In this document: one piece after another, positions 5,987 to 13,481 of the stretch
How positions within the stretch are numbered: the stretch's first letter is position 1
Layout of the letters: each line of letters opens with the position of its first letter
Assembly: GCF_937875265.1 (NCBI RefSeq)
Contig: NZ_CALLXM010000114.1
Span: 1-14,185, forward strand
Source of the DNA: an uncultured Acetobacter sp.
Lineage (GTDB): Bacteria > Pseudomonadota > Alphaproteobacteria > Acetobacterales > Acetobacteraceae
DNA length: 14,185 nucleotides
Direction: 5' to 3'
Made by a program: the position numbers and the translations under genes
The notes under the pieces: model-generated
Told to the model about the DNA's origin: nothing
Database searches by the model: none
What the model saw: the letters and a program-made list of their open reading frames with translations, nothing else

Positions 5987-6100
5987 TTAGCCACCGTAAA
6001 CCTTAGCGTATATCATATTCCGTATACGAAATTTCCAATCCTTCTTAACATATCTGTTATTTTGTGCAAAATAATCCACAAACTTAGAGCGTATTTTCAT
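5987..6100 (-). CDS. possible 37-residue basic peptide, unknown
   Basis: The minus-strand ATG at 6100 opens a 37-residue frame rich in Lys, Arg and aromatic residues (begins MKIRSKFVDYFAQNN, ends MIYAKVYGG). No family is recognised. No good Shine-Dalgarno is visible; GTG at 6109 is an alternative in-frame start. It lies just downstream of the aldehyde dehydrogenase terminator and 259 bp before the next minus-strand terminator, so it could be the coding part of a small transcript or a remnant of a degraded gene. Two dyads (6007-6028, 6057-6074) fall inside it, which speaks against ordinary coding. Confidence 0.2.
   Translation of the reverse strand: MKIRSKFVDYFAQNNRYVKKDWKFRIRNMIYAKVYGG
6007..6028. 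repeat. inverted repeat CGTATA-N10-TATACG
   Basis: Perfect 6-bp arms are separated by 10 bp; the right arm is itself part of the 8-bp palindrome CGTATACG (6021-6028). This could be a binding site for a dimeric regulator. No consensus is recognised. Confidence 0.4.
6057..6074. repeat. 18-bp dyad TTATTTTG-TG-CAAAATAA
   Basis: Perfect 8-bp arms flank a 2-bp centre, the longest short-spaced dyad noticed in the window. Its size fits a dimeric regulator site. No run of T follows the arms as a terminator would need. The palindrome lies upstream of luxI and downstream of the aldehyde dehydrogenase gene; its user is unknown. Confidence 0.5.
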
Positions 6101-6113
6101 TCCCAGCACTCAC

Positions 6114-6142
6114 AAAAAAAGAGGGCACCCGAAGATGCCCTC
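6114..6142 (-). terminator. rho-independent terminator of the aldehyde dehydrogenase gene
   Basis: The minus-strand RNA forms a 9-bp stem, GAGGGCAUC with GGUGCCCUC, closed by a UUCG tetraloop with a C-G closing pair and one U-G pair. Seven U follow (6120-6114). It starts about 30 nt after the gene's stop codon. This is a textbook strong terminator. Confidence 0.9.
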
Positions 6143-6172
6143 CTTTGTTTAAAGCTCTATGGCCTTAAAGAT

Positions 6173-7627
6173 TCAGAACTCTGCTTTTTCATGCTCAGTT
6201 GAGACAAATTTGAGCAACGTATGGGCGCGCACTGCTTCCGGCCCGCCTTCCGTTCCATAACCGGAATCCTTGATGCCCCCAAACGGCACTTCCGGCACAC
6301 CCAGACCGTGATGGTTAATGGCGATCATGCCCGCTTCCACCTGCTCACCCAGCAGGCGCTCCGTGCGCTCGTTGCGGGTGTAAGCATAAGCCGCCAGACC
6401 ATAAGGAAGGCGGTTGGCTTCCTTCACCGCATCCGTCAGAGATGTAAATTCAGACACAAGGGCAATCGGGCCAAACGGCTCTTCCTGCATCACCCGCATG
6501 TCCAGCGTGGGGTTAAGCACAAGGGTAGGGGCAAAGAAGCAGCCTTCATTCGGCAGAGGCACATCAGCCTGCCAGATGGTTGCACCTTTCTCCCGTGCAT
6601 CGGCCACCAGTTCGTTCAGGGCCTTCATGCGGCGCTCATTCACCACCGGCCCCATGGTCACACCCTCTTCAAGGCCGGACCCAATTTTAAGGGCGTTCAT
6701 CTGCGCCTTGAATTTTTCCACAAAGCTGGATGCAATCTTTTTATCCAGCAGGAAACGCGTAGGCGCGATACACACCTGCCCGGCATTGCGGAACTTGGCA
6801 GCACACAGGCGCTGAGCTGCTGTATCCAGATCCGCGTCTTCACACACGATGACCGGAGCGTGGCCGCCCAGTTCCATCGTAACGGGCTTCATCTGCGCGC
6901 CAGCCAGAGAGGCCAGATGCTTGCCAACAGGCGTGGAGCCGGTGAAGGAGATCTTGCGCACCACCGGATGGGCAATCAGATACTCGGAAATTTCCGCCGG
7001 GTTGCCATAGACCAGAGAAACCGCGCCAGCCGGAACACCGGCATCACAGAACGCGCGCAGCAGTTCCGCCGGGGAGGCCGGGGTATCTTCCGGAGCTTTG
7101 ACAATAACGGAGCAGCCCGCAGCCAGAGCCGCACCCAGCTTGCGGGCAATCTGGTTGACGGGGAAGTTCCACGGGGTAAAGGCGGCCACCACACCAACAG
7201 GACGGTGCAGCACGCGCTGCTCCACATTGGCAACACGCGGCGGGATGAGCACGTCATTCAGCCGACGGCCTTCCTCACCAAAGTACTCAATAACACCTGC
7301 TGCCCCGTTAATTTCGGTAATAGCCTGTTCCAGCGGCTTGCCCTGCTCACGGCTCATGATGCGGCCAATGCTCTGGGCACGCTCACGCAGCAGGTTGGCT
7401 GCCTTACGCATGATGACAAAACGGTCCCACGCCGTAAGCGCCCGCCATGCCTCAAAGCCCTGCGCAGCGCCTTCGGCAACACGCGCCAGGTCCTCTTTGG
7501 AGGCATGGGCGATCTGGCCGATTTTCTCGCCCGTTGCGGGGTTAAAGACCGGCAGCGTGCGGCCATCTGCCGCATCCTGCCACCGACCTGCCACCAGAAG
7601 CTGTGTGCTGATAAAATCCTGTGACAT
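6173..7627 (-). CDS. NAD(P)-dependent aldehyde dehydrogenase, GabD-like
   Basis: This 484-residue enzyme of the ALDH superfamily oxidises an aldehyde to the acid with NAD(P)+. Numbering from the ATG at 7627, TPWNFPVNQIARKLG holds the oxyanion-hole N154, K177 sits in the cofactor-binding VIVKAPED, FTGSTPVGK is the nucleotide-binding turn, E252 (MELGG) is the general base and C286 (FRNAGQVC) is the nucleophile. The C-terminal EEPFGP and PFGGIKDSGYG blocks are also present. The closest family by motif is succinate-semialdehyde dehydrogenase, but substrate is not certain. A GTG at 7663 would add 12 residues; the ATG is preferred because GAGAGAG sits about 6 nt upstream and the family length fits. 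It stands alone on its strand, 119 bp after the heptosyltransferase gene, with its own strong terminator. Confidence 0.92.
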   Translation of the reverse strand: MSQDFISTQLLVAGRWQDAADGRTLPVFNPATGEKIGQIAHASKEDLARVAEGAAQGFEAWRALTAWDRFVIMRKAANLLRERAQSIGRIMSREQGKPLEQAITEINGAAGVIEYFGEEGRRLNDVLIPPRVANVEQRVLHRPVGVVAAFTPWNFPVNQIARKLGAALAAGCSVIVKAPEDTPASPAELLRAFCDAGVPAGAVSLVYGNPAEISEYLIAHPVVRKISFTGSTPVGKHLASLAGAQMKPVTMELGGHAPVIVCEDADLDTAAQRLCAAKFRNAGQVCIAPTRFLLDKKIASSFVEKFKAQMNALKIGSGLEEGVTMGPVVNERRMKALNELVADAREKGATIWQADVPLPNEGCFFAPTLVLNPTLDMRVMQEEPFGPIALVSEFTSLTDAVKEANRLPYGLAAYAYTRNERTERLLGEQVEAGMIAINHHGLGVPEVPFGGIKDSGYGTEGGPEAVRAHTLLKFVSTEHEKAEF

Positions 7628-7717
7628 TACGTCTCTCTCAGATTGTAACGACAGACACGCCACTATGACGCCGCCTTATGGTCTGACAGGACAGAGCATC
7701 ATCAGGATAGGGATGCA

Positions 7718-7739
7718 AGGGGCAAGCTGCCTCGCCCCT
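7718..7739 (-). terminator. possible weak hairpin after the heptosyltransferase gene
   Basis: AGGGGC (7718-7723) and GCCCCT (7734-7739) form a 6-bp stem, extendable by two pairs past a bulge, just downstream of the stop codon at 7747. No U tract follows on the minus strand, so termination is uncertain and the aldehyde dehydrogenase gene could be read through from here. Confidence 0.3.
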
Positions 7740-7746
7740 GCACGGC

Positions 7747-9069
7747 TCAGGCGAAGAGCTTTTTCAGCTCATTGATAACGTGCTGGCCGGTAATAAGCCG
7801 GGTGCACTCAAACTGGCGCGGCGTATTTTCATGCCGGGGGCACCACAAGAAGTTGTGATGATCGAACCGCTCCTTGGGGTCATTCCAGCAGGAGTTACAG
7901 GTGTGCCAGTTGATGACGCGGTACGGCGTTTCAAACTCGTTGGTCGGGTGGGTAAAGCCGGAAATCATCACGACCTCGGTTCCCGCAGCCCAGGCCAGCC
8001 AGGCCAGACCGGAGCTGAGGCCGATAAACGCATCCGCATGCTTCAGCCAGCGGGCGCGCTCCGTAAGCGGACGATTCCCTGTTTCATCCTCCGCACCATG
8101 CGGGATGTGGTTCCAGACGAGGCCGGTGCCGTGCACGGTCTTCTGGTCAATACAGATCACCCGGTAACCTTTTTCTTTCAGGAACGCGATAATCTCCTGC
8201 CAGCCGGTCGGGTTGTTCCAGTATTTGCACTGCGTGCTGGCCTGCACGGCAATGCAGACGTAAGGCTCCTTAATGGGACGGCTGTCATCCGGCAGGTGCA
8301 GGCGCGTACGTTCTTCATGCGGGGAGACACCCAGAATGTAGCCTGCGGTACGGTGCAGGCCGACAAAGCGGAAATCAGTGGGCTGCTGGATACAGTCCTT
8401 GTCATCAAAAAACAGGCCGATGCAGTAAGTGGCATAAGCTTTGCCCGTTACCCCTGCCTTCTCGGCTTCGTCTGAAGTCATGAGGGTGATATTAGGATAG
8501 GCATCCTTGAGCAGCGGCAGGATAAGGCCGGAGAGCAGGCAGGTAACTTTCGCGCCCCGCGTTTCTGCAAACCGGGCCACATAGGGGAACCACGCCAGTG
8601 TGTCGCCCAGTGTGCCGACCGGTAGCTGAATGATGACCTCCTTATCCCGTGCGTCATATTCATGCTCAAAAACCGGTCGCTCGACGCCATCCGTGCCGAT
8701 ATCAGTCACTTCAATTTTAAAGCGCACGTAATAGCGTTTGCTGGAAGAAATGGTGGCCCCGGTCGTCTCATGCGCAAAGAGGACATTGCCTGTATCCATA
8801 TCCCGCAGGATGACGCGCCATTTGCCTTCCTTCCGCTCTGGAACATGCACGCGTGCCCCCAGATTGAAATCATACCGGATGCCGTGCGGCCCCTCCATCG
8901 CCAGCACCTGCTGGGGAAGCAGATAAGCTGGCTTACCCGCGACCTGCACAGCAGGCTGTGCTGCACCTTCGGGAGCAACTACTGGCTGGACGGCTGGCTG
9001 GGCTTCTTGCGCAGGCGGAGCGGCCTGCGGTGCGGAAGCAGAAGAAACGGGGGCTATGGTTTCTGACAA
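7747..9069 (-). CDS. autotransporter O-heptosyltransferase (TibC/Aah family, iron-finger)
   Basis: This 440-residue protein matches the bacterial autotransporter heptosyltransferase family, cytoplasmic enzymes that transfer heptose from ADP-heptose to Ser residues of self-associating autotransporter adhesins. A strand-loop-strand N-terminal part (~46-145) is followed by the GT-B opening VGTLGDTLAWFPYVARF (~151-167). Further on are YVCIAVQASTQCKYWNNP and LTERARWLKHADAFIGLSSG, as in heptosyltransferase folds. C391, C394, C410 and C422 form the four-Cys iron finger known from TibC. The first ~45 residues are an Ala/Pro/Gln-rich low-complexity tail. The start is TTG at 9069 with AGGTG 7 nt upstream; the first in-frame Met is near residue 58 and would cut the fold. 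No autotransporter gene is in this window. Confidence 0.88.
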   Translation of the reverse strand: MSETIAPVSSASAPQAAPPAQEAQPAVQPVVAPEGAAQPAVQVAGKPAYLLPQQVLAMEGPHGIRYDFNLGARVHVPERKEGKWRVILRDMDTGNVLFAHETTGATISSSKRYYVRFKIEVTDIGTDGVERPVFEHEYDARDKEVIIQLPVGTLGDTLAWFPYVARFAETRGAKVTCLLSGLILPLLKDAYPNITLMTSDEAEKAGVTGKAYATYCIGLFFDDKDCIQQPTDFRFVGLHRTAGYILGVSPHEERTRLHLPDDSRPIKEPYVCIAVQASTQCKYWNNPTGWQEIIAFLKEKGYRVICIDQKTVHGTGLVWNHIPHGAEDETGNRPLTERARWLKHADAFIGLSSGLAWLAWAAGTEVVMISGFTHPTNEFETPYRVINWHTCNSCWNDPKERFDHHNFLWCPRHENTPRQFECTRLITGQHVINELKKLFA

Positions 9070-9328
9070 AGGAAAACACCTGAAAAATAAAGACTGAAAA
9101 AGTTTGTGACCAAAAATTTACTAATTAGGCTTTCATAAAGACAATTAACATTTGTTCATGCTTCTTGTTGATTTTTTTAAAAGATTAAATCAAACAAAGA
9201 CGATGAATAAATAAAGTTTTTATTATCATAACATTTTAAATGTGAAATAAAACTGTCACATTATTTTCAAGGAATTACTCTTTAAGAAGCTTTCTGGAAT
9301 CAACCGATTTCAGGATTGTTTTATATTG
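9070..9328. promoter_or_regulatory. AT-rich divergent control region with dyads
   Basis: This 259-bp AT-rich gap separates the divergent heptosyltransferase and TonB-receptor genes, so it must hold both promoters. Two adjoining dyads stand out: ACATTT-T-AAATGT (9231-9243) and TGTGA-N10-TCACA (9241-9260). The second resembles a CRP half-site pair but with 10 instead of 6 central bases. No Fur-box match was seen. Shine-Dalgarno candidates are AGGTG for the heptosyltransferase gene and AGGA (9312-9315) for the receptor. Exact promoters could not be placed with confidence. Confidence 0.45.
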
Positions 9329-11773
9329 ATGCGTCTTTTCCCTGTGTCTCGTCGGGCCGCCTTGTGGCTCTTCTGCTCTCCTCTGGCATGTTCCACCGGT
9401 TATGCAGCAACCGTTTCTGAAGACGCGGGCAAAACAAAGCCTGCTCAAACTGCGGCCCCTGCCCGCGTTGCCACTACAGGCGTGCACACCGCATCCCGCC
9501 GCGCAACCAAAACATCTGGCCGTGCCCATGCGGCGGAAGCGGAGCAGATTATTGCCACGGGCCGCCATAGCCGGTCTGAACAGACTGTGGGCCATGCGGA
9601 AATGCAGCGCGTGCTGCCAGGGGTAAACCCGCTGAAAGCGCTGGAAATCCTGCCCGGTGTTGTGTTTAACAATGCGGACCCGTGGGGCAATAACGAACAA
9701 AATTCCTCCCTGTTCATCCACGGTTTTGCAAAAAACCAGCTGGGTTACACGCTGGATGGCATCCCGCTGGGGGATCAGGATTACGGCAACTATAACGGTC
9801 TTTCCCCGCAGCGCGCCGCAATTAGTGAAAATATTGGTTCGGCTTCCGTGGCCACAGGGGCCGGGGCACTGGGTACCGCCTCCACCAGTAACCTTGGCGG
9901 CACCTTACAGTTTACCACGCAGGACCCGTTGCACCATGCTGGTGGCCAGCTGAACCAGACCTTTGGCAGCTGGTCCACGTTCCGCACTTTTGCGCGCATT
10001 GACACCGGGGACTTTGGGAACGGTAACTCCGCCTATGTCTCATGGGGCCGGCAGGACGCACGCGCATGGGATTTTGCGGGGCATCAGGGTGGTAATCAGG
10101 TCAACGCGAAATTTGTGCATGAAGACCAGAAAAACAAGATCAGCGTGTTTTTTGACTGGGCGCAGAAGGTTGAGCCGAACGAAGATGGTATTGTGATGCC
10201 TAACGGGGGCTCTTTGTATGTTCGCCCCTTTATGTATCCCAATCTGTCTGAGGCCATGAATTACTATAAAAATTCTGCGGCCTATAACAATGCGGGGCTG
10301 AACTACCGGAACTATTACTCCGCCGCCCAGCGTGAAGACTTTCTGATGTATACCAAGTGGTCTCATGATTTCAGCAAGAATCTGAAATGGGATACGCAGA
10401 TCTATTATCATCATGATATGGGCGAAGGTGTTGTGGCTGGCCCCATTACGGCTGCGGGTCTGCCCAACCTGTTCTCATCCTACTTCCCCGACCAGAGTTC
10501 ATCACAGTTGTCCGGCGTGTTTGGCGGGTCTGGTATGGCCACCCGCACCACGGAGTATTGGGATAATCGCGGCGGGATTATGAGCAGCCTGCACTACCAT
10601 GTCGGCCATCACACCATTGAGCTGGGCGGCTGGTACGAACGCAACAACAATACGCAGGCCCGCCGGTGGTATCCGTTTGATGCCAGCAACCCCACCACCC
10701 CGTATGATCGCCAGCAGAATGCGTTGATTGACCAGTATACCAACAATTTTTACACAAACACCTGGACCACGCATTTGCAGGACACCTGGCAGGTGGCAAA
10801 AAACTTCACGCTGAATGCCGGGTTTAAATCTGAGCTGGTTTATACCAACGGCACGCTGCCTGTGGCCGGTCTTCCGGGGTCACTCTCCCCTAAAACCGCC
10901 ATTACCGTGCCGGGTGGCACCATTGCCTCAACCAAACCGTTCCTGCCTGCATTTGGCGCGCTCTGGAATATTACAAAGCATGAGCAGTGGTTTGCCAATA
11001 TTCAGGAAAACATGCGCTCGTTTGAAGCCGCAGGCTATGGCAACGCCACCCCGTGGGGTGTGACCAGCCAGCAGGCGTTTGATGACTTCCGCAAGAACGG
11101 TAAACCGGAAACCTCATGGACGTATGAAACAGGCTTCCGCACCAATCGCCATCTGGATGCCGGGCCTCTGACCAACATCAGCGGCCAGCTTGAATATTAC
11201 CATGTGCATTTCTCAAACCGTCTTCTGGCCGTTGCCACAACTCAGACGCTCTCTTCCATTGTGGGCAGTGCCACAACCCTGACCAACGTGGGCTCTGTCT
11301 CCACAGATGGGATGGACTTCTCCTTCACCGCCCAGTTTGGTCCGCATTTTTCCTTCTATAATGCGCTGTCCTATAACAAATCGACCTATAACGATAACTA
11401 CCTGAACGGCACCACAGTGGTGCACACCGCAGGCAAAAATGTTGCTGGTGTGCCGAACTGGACGGAAAAATTTGTGGCCTCCACACGCTGGGGCAACTTT
11501 GACGCACAGTTTATTGGGGATGTGGTGGGCAAACGCTACACCACCTTCACGAATGATCTGCACGCCAGCGCCTATGCCCTGTTCAGCCTGAACGCCGGGT
11601 ATGACATCAAGGGTATTCCGCACATCCGCTCACTGCGTGTGCAGGGCAATATTACCAACCTGACAAATGAAAAAGGCTGGTCTACCCTGAACACCACCAA
11701 TGCCTCCAGCCAGTACACGGCGTTCCCCATTGCGCCACGGATGTATTTCCTGACGCTGAGCACCACATTCTAA
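9329..11773 (+). CDS. TonB-dependent outer-membrane receptor
   Basis: This 814-residue protein imports a scarce ligand across the outer membrane using TonB energy. A Sec signal peptide (MRLFPVSRRAALWLF..., probable cut after A26) is followed by an Ala/Thr/Pro-rich linker (27-70) and the TonB box EQIIATG (72-78). The plug domain (~85-200) contains LKALEILPGVVFNNADP, LFIHGF, YTLDGIPLGDQDYGNYNG and NLGGTLQF. The rest is a 22-strand-type barrel with alternating aromatic strands, ending in the required C-terminal Phe (YFLTLSTTF). The ligand cannot be read from the sequence. TTG-ATG tandem codons occur at 9326-9331; ATG is taken as the start, with AGGA 13 nt upstream. The GlpQ-type gene starts 11 bp after the stop, so the pair is probably an operon and may share a substrate. 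Confidence 0.93.
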   Translation: MRLFPVSRRAALWLFCSPLACSTGYAATVSEDAGKTKPAQTAAPARVATTGVHTASRRATKTSGRAHAAEAEQIIATGRHSRSEQTVGHAEMQRVLPGVNPLKALEILPGVVFNNADPWGNNEQNSSLFIHGFAKNQLGYTLDGIPLGDQDYGNYNGLSPQRAAISENIGSASVATGAGALGTASTSNLGGTLQFTTQDPLHHAGGQLNQTFGSWSTFRTFARIDTGDFGNGNSAYVSWGRQDARAWDFAGHQGGNQVNAKFVHEDQKNKISVFFDWAQKVEPNEDGIVMPNGGSLYVRPFMYPNLSEAMNYYKNSAAYNNAGLNYRNYYSAAQREDFLMYTKWSHDFSKNLKWDTQIYYHHDMGEGVVAGPITAAGLPNLFSSYFPDQSSSQLSGVFGGSGMATRTTEYWDNRGGIMSSLHYHVGHHTIELGGWYERNNNTQARRWYPFDASNPTTPYDRQQNALIDQYTNNFYTNTWTTHLQDTWQVAKNFTLNAGFKSELVYTNGTLPVAGLPGSLSPKTAITVPGGTIASTKPFLPAFGALWNITKHEQWFANIQENMRSFEAAGYGNATPWGVTSQQAFDDFRKNGKPETSWTYETGFRTNRHLDAGPLTNISGQLEYYHVHFSNRLLAVATTQTLSSIVGSATTLTNVGSVSTDGMDFSFTAQFGPHFSFYNALSYNKSTYNDNYLNGTTVVHTAGKNVAGVPNWTEKFVASTRWGNFDAQFIGDVVGKRYTTFTNDLHASAYALFSLNAGYDIKGIPHIRSLRVQGNITNLTNEKGWSTLNTTNASSQYTAFPIAPRMYFLTLSTTF

Positions 11774-11784
11774 GGCGATTTTTG

Positions 11785-12897
11785 ATGCTGACTTTTTCTC
11801 GTCGTTCGGTTCTGGTTGCCTCCTGTGCGGCAGCTTTATGCGGCACCGCACGACGGGCTATAGCGGCACCTTCCCTCGCCCCGCGTCCTCTGGTGTTTGC
11901 GCACCGGGGGGCGTCTGCCCTGCGGCCTGAACACACGCTGGCATCCTACGCAAAAGCCATTGCTGATGGCGCTGATTTTGTGGAACCAGACCTGGTGATG
12001 ACAAAAGACGGCGTGATGGTCTGCCGCCATGAAACCAATATTGCTGAAACAACGGACGTAGCCCTGCGGCCGGAGTTTGCCAGCCGCAAGCGCACCGCCA
12101 CCATTGACGGAAAAACCGCGACCGGCTGGTTTACAACAGACTTCACACTCGCCGAACTGAAAACCCTGCGGGCGAAGGAACGACTTGCCTCACTGCGGGC
12201 CCATAACACCCGCTATGACGGCCATTTTGACATTCCGACTTTTGAGGAAATGATTGATTTTGTTGCCGCAGAATCTGCCGCGCGCGGGCGGGTTCTGGGG
12301 CTGATCCCTGAAATCAAGCATTCCACGCATTTTCACGCTCTGGGGTTTGACCCGGAAGCGCTGTTCCTGCGCACCATTGCAGCACACGAGTATACCCGCA
12401 CAGCCCCGCTGGAAGTGCAGTCTTTTGAGACAGGCAACCTTCAGCGCATTGGTGCAGATGTAAGGGCCATCAACCCACAGGCACGCCTGATGCTGTTAAT
12501 GGGTGAGCGCAAGGATGTGCCGCCGGATCTGGCAGCTAAAGGTGAGAAAACAACATTTGGGGACTTGATGACCCCGGCTGGCCTGAAAGAGGTCCGGCGC
12601 TATGCGGATGTGATCGGCCCGTCTCTGACCGACCTCATCCCGCGGGATGCGCAGGGGGCGTGGCTTCAGCCGTCTTCCTTGGTGGATGATGCCCATGCAG
12701 CGGGCCTGCTGGTACATGCCTATACCTGCCGCCCGGAAAACTTTTTCCTGCCGCGCCAGTTGCGGAATGCGGAGGGTGAAGCCGCCCGCAATGTTGCCGG
12801 GTCCGTTGCTGAAATCCGTCGTTATCTGGATATGGGGCTGGACGGCTTCTTTACAGATGACCCGGCCATTGGCCGCATGGCGGTGGATCAGGCCTGA
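11785..12897 (+). CDS. glpQ: periplasmic glycerophosphodiester phosphodiesterase (GlpQ type)
   Basis: This 370-residue enzyme hydrolyses glycerophosphodiesters, the deacylated headgroups of phospholipids, to glycerol-3-phosphate and an alcohol. The N-terminus MLTFSRRSVLVASCAAAL looks like a Tat signal (SRRSVL) with an AIAA cleavage area near residue 28, so it acts in the periplasm. Family metal and catalytic residues are present: H40-R41 and E49 in FAHRGASALRPEHTLASY, E67 and D69 in VEPDLVMTKDGV, H82 in CRHE, and a later PEIKH. Length matches GlpQ. The ATG at 11785 is chosen over TTG at 11782; AAGG lies 9 nt upstream and overlaps the receptor's stop codon, implying translational coupling. It is convergent with cobU, with 20 bp between stop codons. 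Regulation by phosphate is possible but no Pho box was identified. Confidence 0.93.
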   Translation: MLTFSRRSVLVASCAAALCGTARRAIAAPSLAPRPLVFAHRGASALRPEHTLASYAKAIADGADFVEPDLVMTKDGVMVCRHETNIAETTDVALRPEFASRKRTATIDGKTATGWFTTDFTLAELKTLRAKERLASLRAHNTRYDGHFDIPTFEEMIDFVAAESAARGRVLGLIPEIKHSTHFHALGFDPEALFLRTIAAHEYTRTAPLEVQSFETGNLQRIGADVRAINPQARLMLLMGERKDVPPDLAAKGEKTTFGDLMTPAGLKEVRRYADVIGPSLTDLIPRDAQGAWLQPSSLVDDAHAAGLLVHAYTCRPENFFLPRQLRNAEGEAARNVAGSVAEIRRYLDMGLDGFFTDDPAIGRMAVDQA

Positions 12898-12906
12898 AGC
12901 CCCGGC

Positions 12907-12926
12907 CCCGGAAAATATCAGCCGGG
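12907..12926. terminator. possible bidirectional hairpin between glpQ and cobU
   Basis: CCCGG (12907-12911) and CCGGG (12922-12926) flank a 10-nt AT-rich loop between and across the convergent gene ends. The 5-bp stem is short and no clear U tract follows on either strand, so this is a weak candidate. Confidence 0.25.
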
Positions 12927-13481
12927 AGCATTGTCTTTCAGAACCAGAGGTAAGCCTGCTGCAATAAACAGGACTTTTCCAACCTGTGCGGCCAGACGCT
13001 GATGCAGGATCCCGGCTTCATCCCGGAACCGCCGGGCGAGTTTGTTGTCCGGCACAATCCCCAGCCCCACCTCATTCCCCACCAGAACGGTGGGGGCTCG
13101 GCGCTCCGCCAGAGCGGTGAGCAGCGCCTGTGTTGCGTCTGGAATGACATGATCTTCCAGAAGCAGATTGGTCAGCCACAGGGTCAGGCAGTCCAGCAGC
13201 ACCGGGCGGTCCGCATGGGCGCGCAGAACATCAGGCACGGCAAACGGCTCTTCCACCGTCTGCCAGCCCTCCGCCCGGCCAGCACGATGATGCGCAATAC
13301 GATCCTGCATTTCCGTATCAAACGCCCGGCCCGTAGCCAGATACACCCACGGGGCGGGAAGTGCTGTTATCAGGGCTTCCGCATGGCGGCTCTTGCCGGA
13401 ACGTGCCCCGCCCAGAACCAGCGTTGTGCCCGGCAGGCCTGCCGGGGTGGCAGGGTCTGCCTTGAGCCTGAAGGTGTTCAT
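12918..13481 (-). CDS. cobU: bifunctional adenosylcobinamide kinase / adenosylcobinamide-phosphate guanylyltransferase
   Basis: This 187-residue enzyme phosphorylates adenosylcobinamide and attaches GMP to give adenosylcobinamide-GDP, a late step of coenzyme B12 assembly or cobinamide salvage. The P-loop GGARSGKS spans 24-31. RIAHHR (61-66) holds the His that carries GMP. LLDCLTLWLTNLL and VGNEVGLGIVPDNKLARRFR followed by DEAGILHQRLA are the family signatures. Length is normal. The ATG at 13481 has a weak Shine-Dalgarno; an in-frame TAG at 13485-13487 bars an earlier start. It diverges from cobT across 60 bp. Both serve the lower-ligand loop of B12, consistent with a shared control region, but no cobalamin riboswitch fits in 60 bp. 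Confidence 0.95.
   Translation of the reverse strand: MNTFRLKADPATPAGLPGTTLVLGGARSGKSRHAEALITALPAPWVYLATGRAFDTEMQDRIAHHRAGRAEGWQTVEEPFAVPDVLRAHADRPVLLDCLTLWLTNLLLEDHVIPDATQALLTALAERRAPTVLVGNEVGLGIVPDNKLARRFRDEAGILHQRLAAQVGKVLFIAAGLPLVLKDNAPG

Larger units (their letters stand above)
5584..6172. other. AT-rich intergenic region upstream of luxI
   Basis: This is the only gap over 300 bp. It is far more AT-rich than the flanking genes. It holds the luxI promoter and nearby dyads (5626-5679), an intrinsic terminator (5701-5728), a second promoter-like pair (5744-5773), small palindromes at 5782-5791 (AGAATATTCT), 5824-5833 (AACAATTGTT) and 5900-5914 (CTCTTT-TTT-AAAGAG), larger dyads at 6007-6028 and 6057-6074, one 37-codon minus-strand ORF (5987-6100), and the terminator of the aldehyde dehydrogenase gene. 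No tRNA, insertion sequence or recognisable protein was found. The 67-codon plus-strand reading frame at 5614-5817 starts at TTG, lacks a Shine-Dalgarno and crosses the luxI promoter; it is probably spurious. Confidence 0.7.

Noticed and set aside
6221..7624. 467-codon plus-strand frame opposite the aldehyde dehydrogenase gene
   Set aside because: It is the antisense shadow of a gene with all ALDH catalytic motifs; its translation is rich in His, Arg and Gln and lacks domains.
9241..9260. CRP site upstream of the TonB-receptor gene
   Set aside because: The half sites TGTGA and TCACA are present but separated by 10 bp rather than 6, so it is listed only as a dyad.
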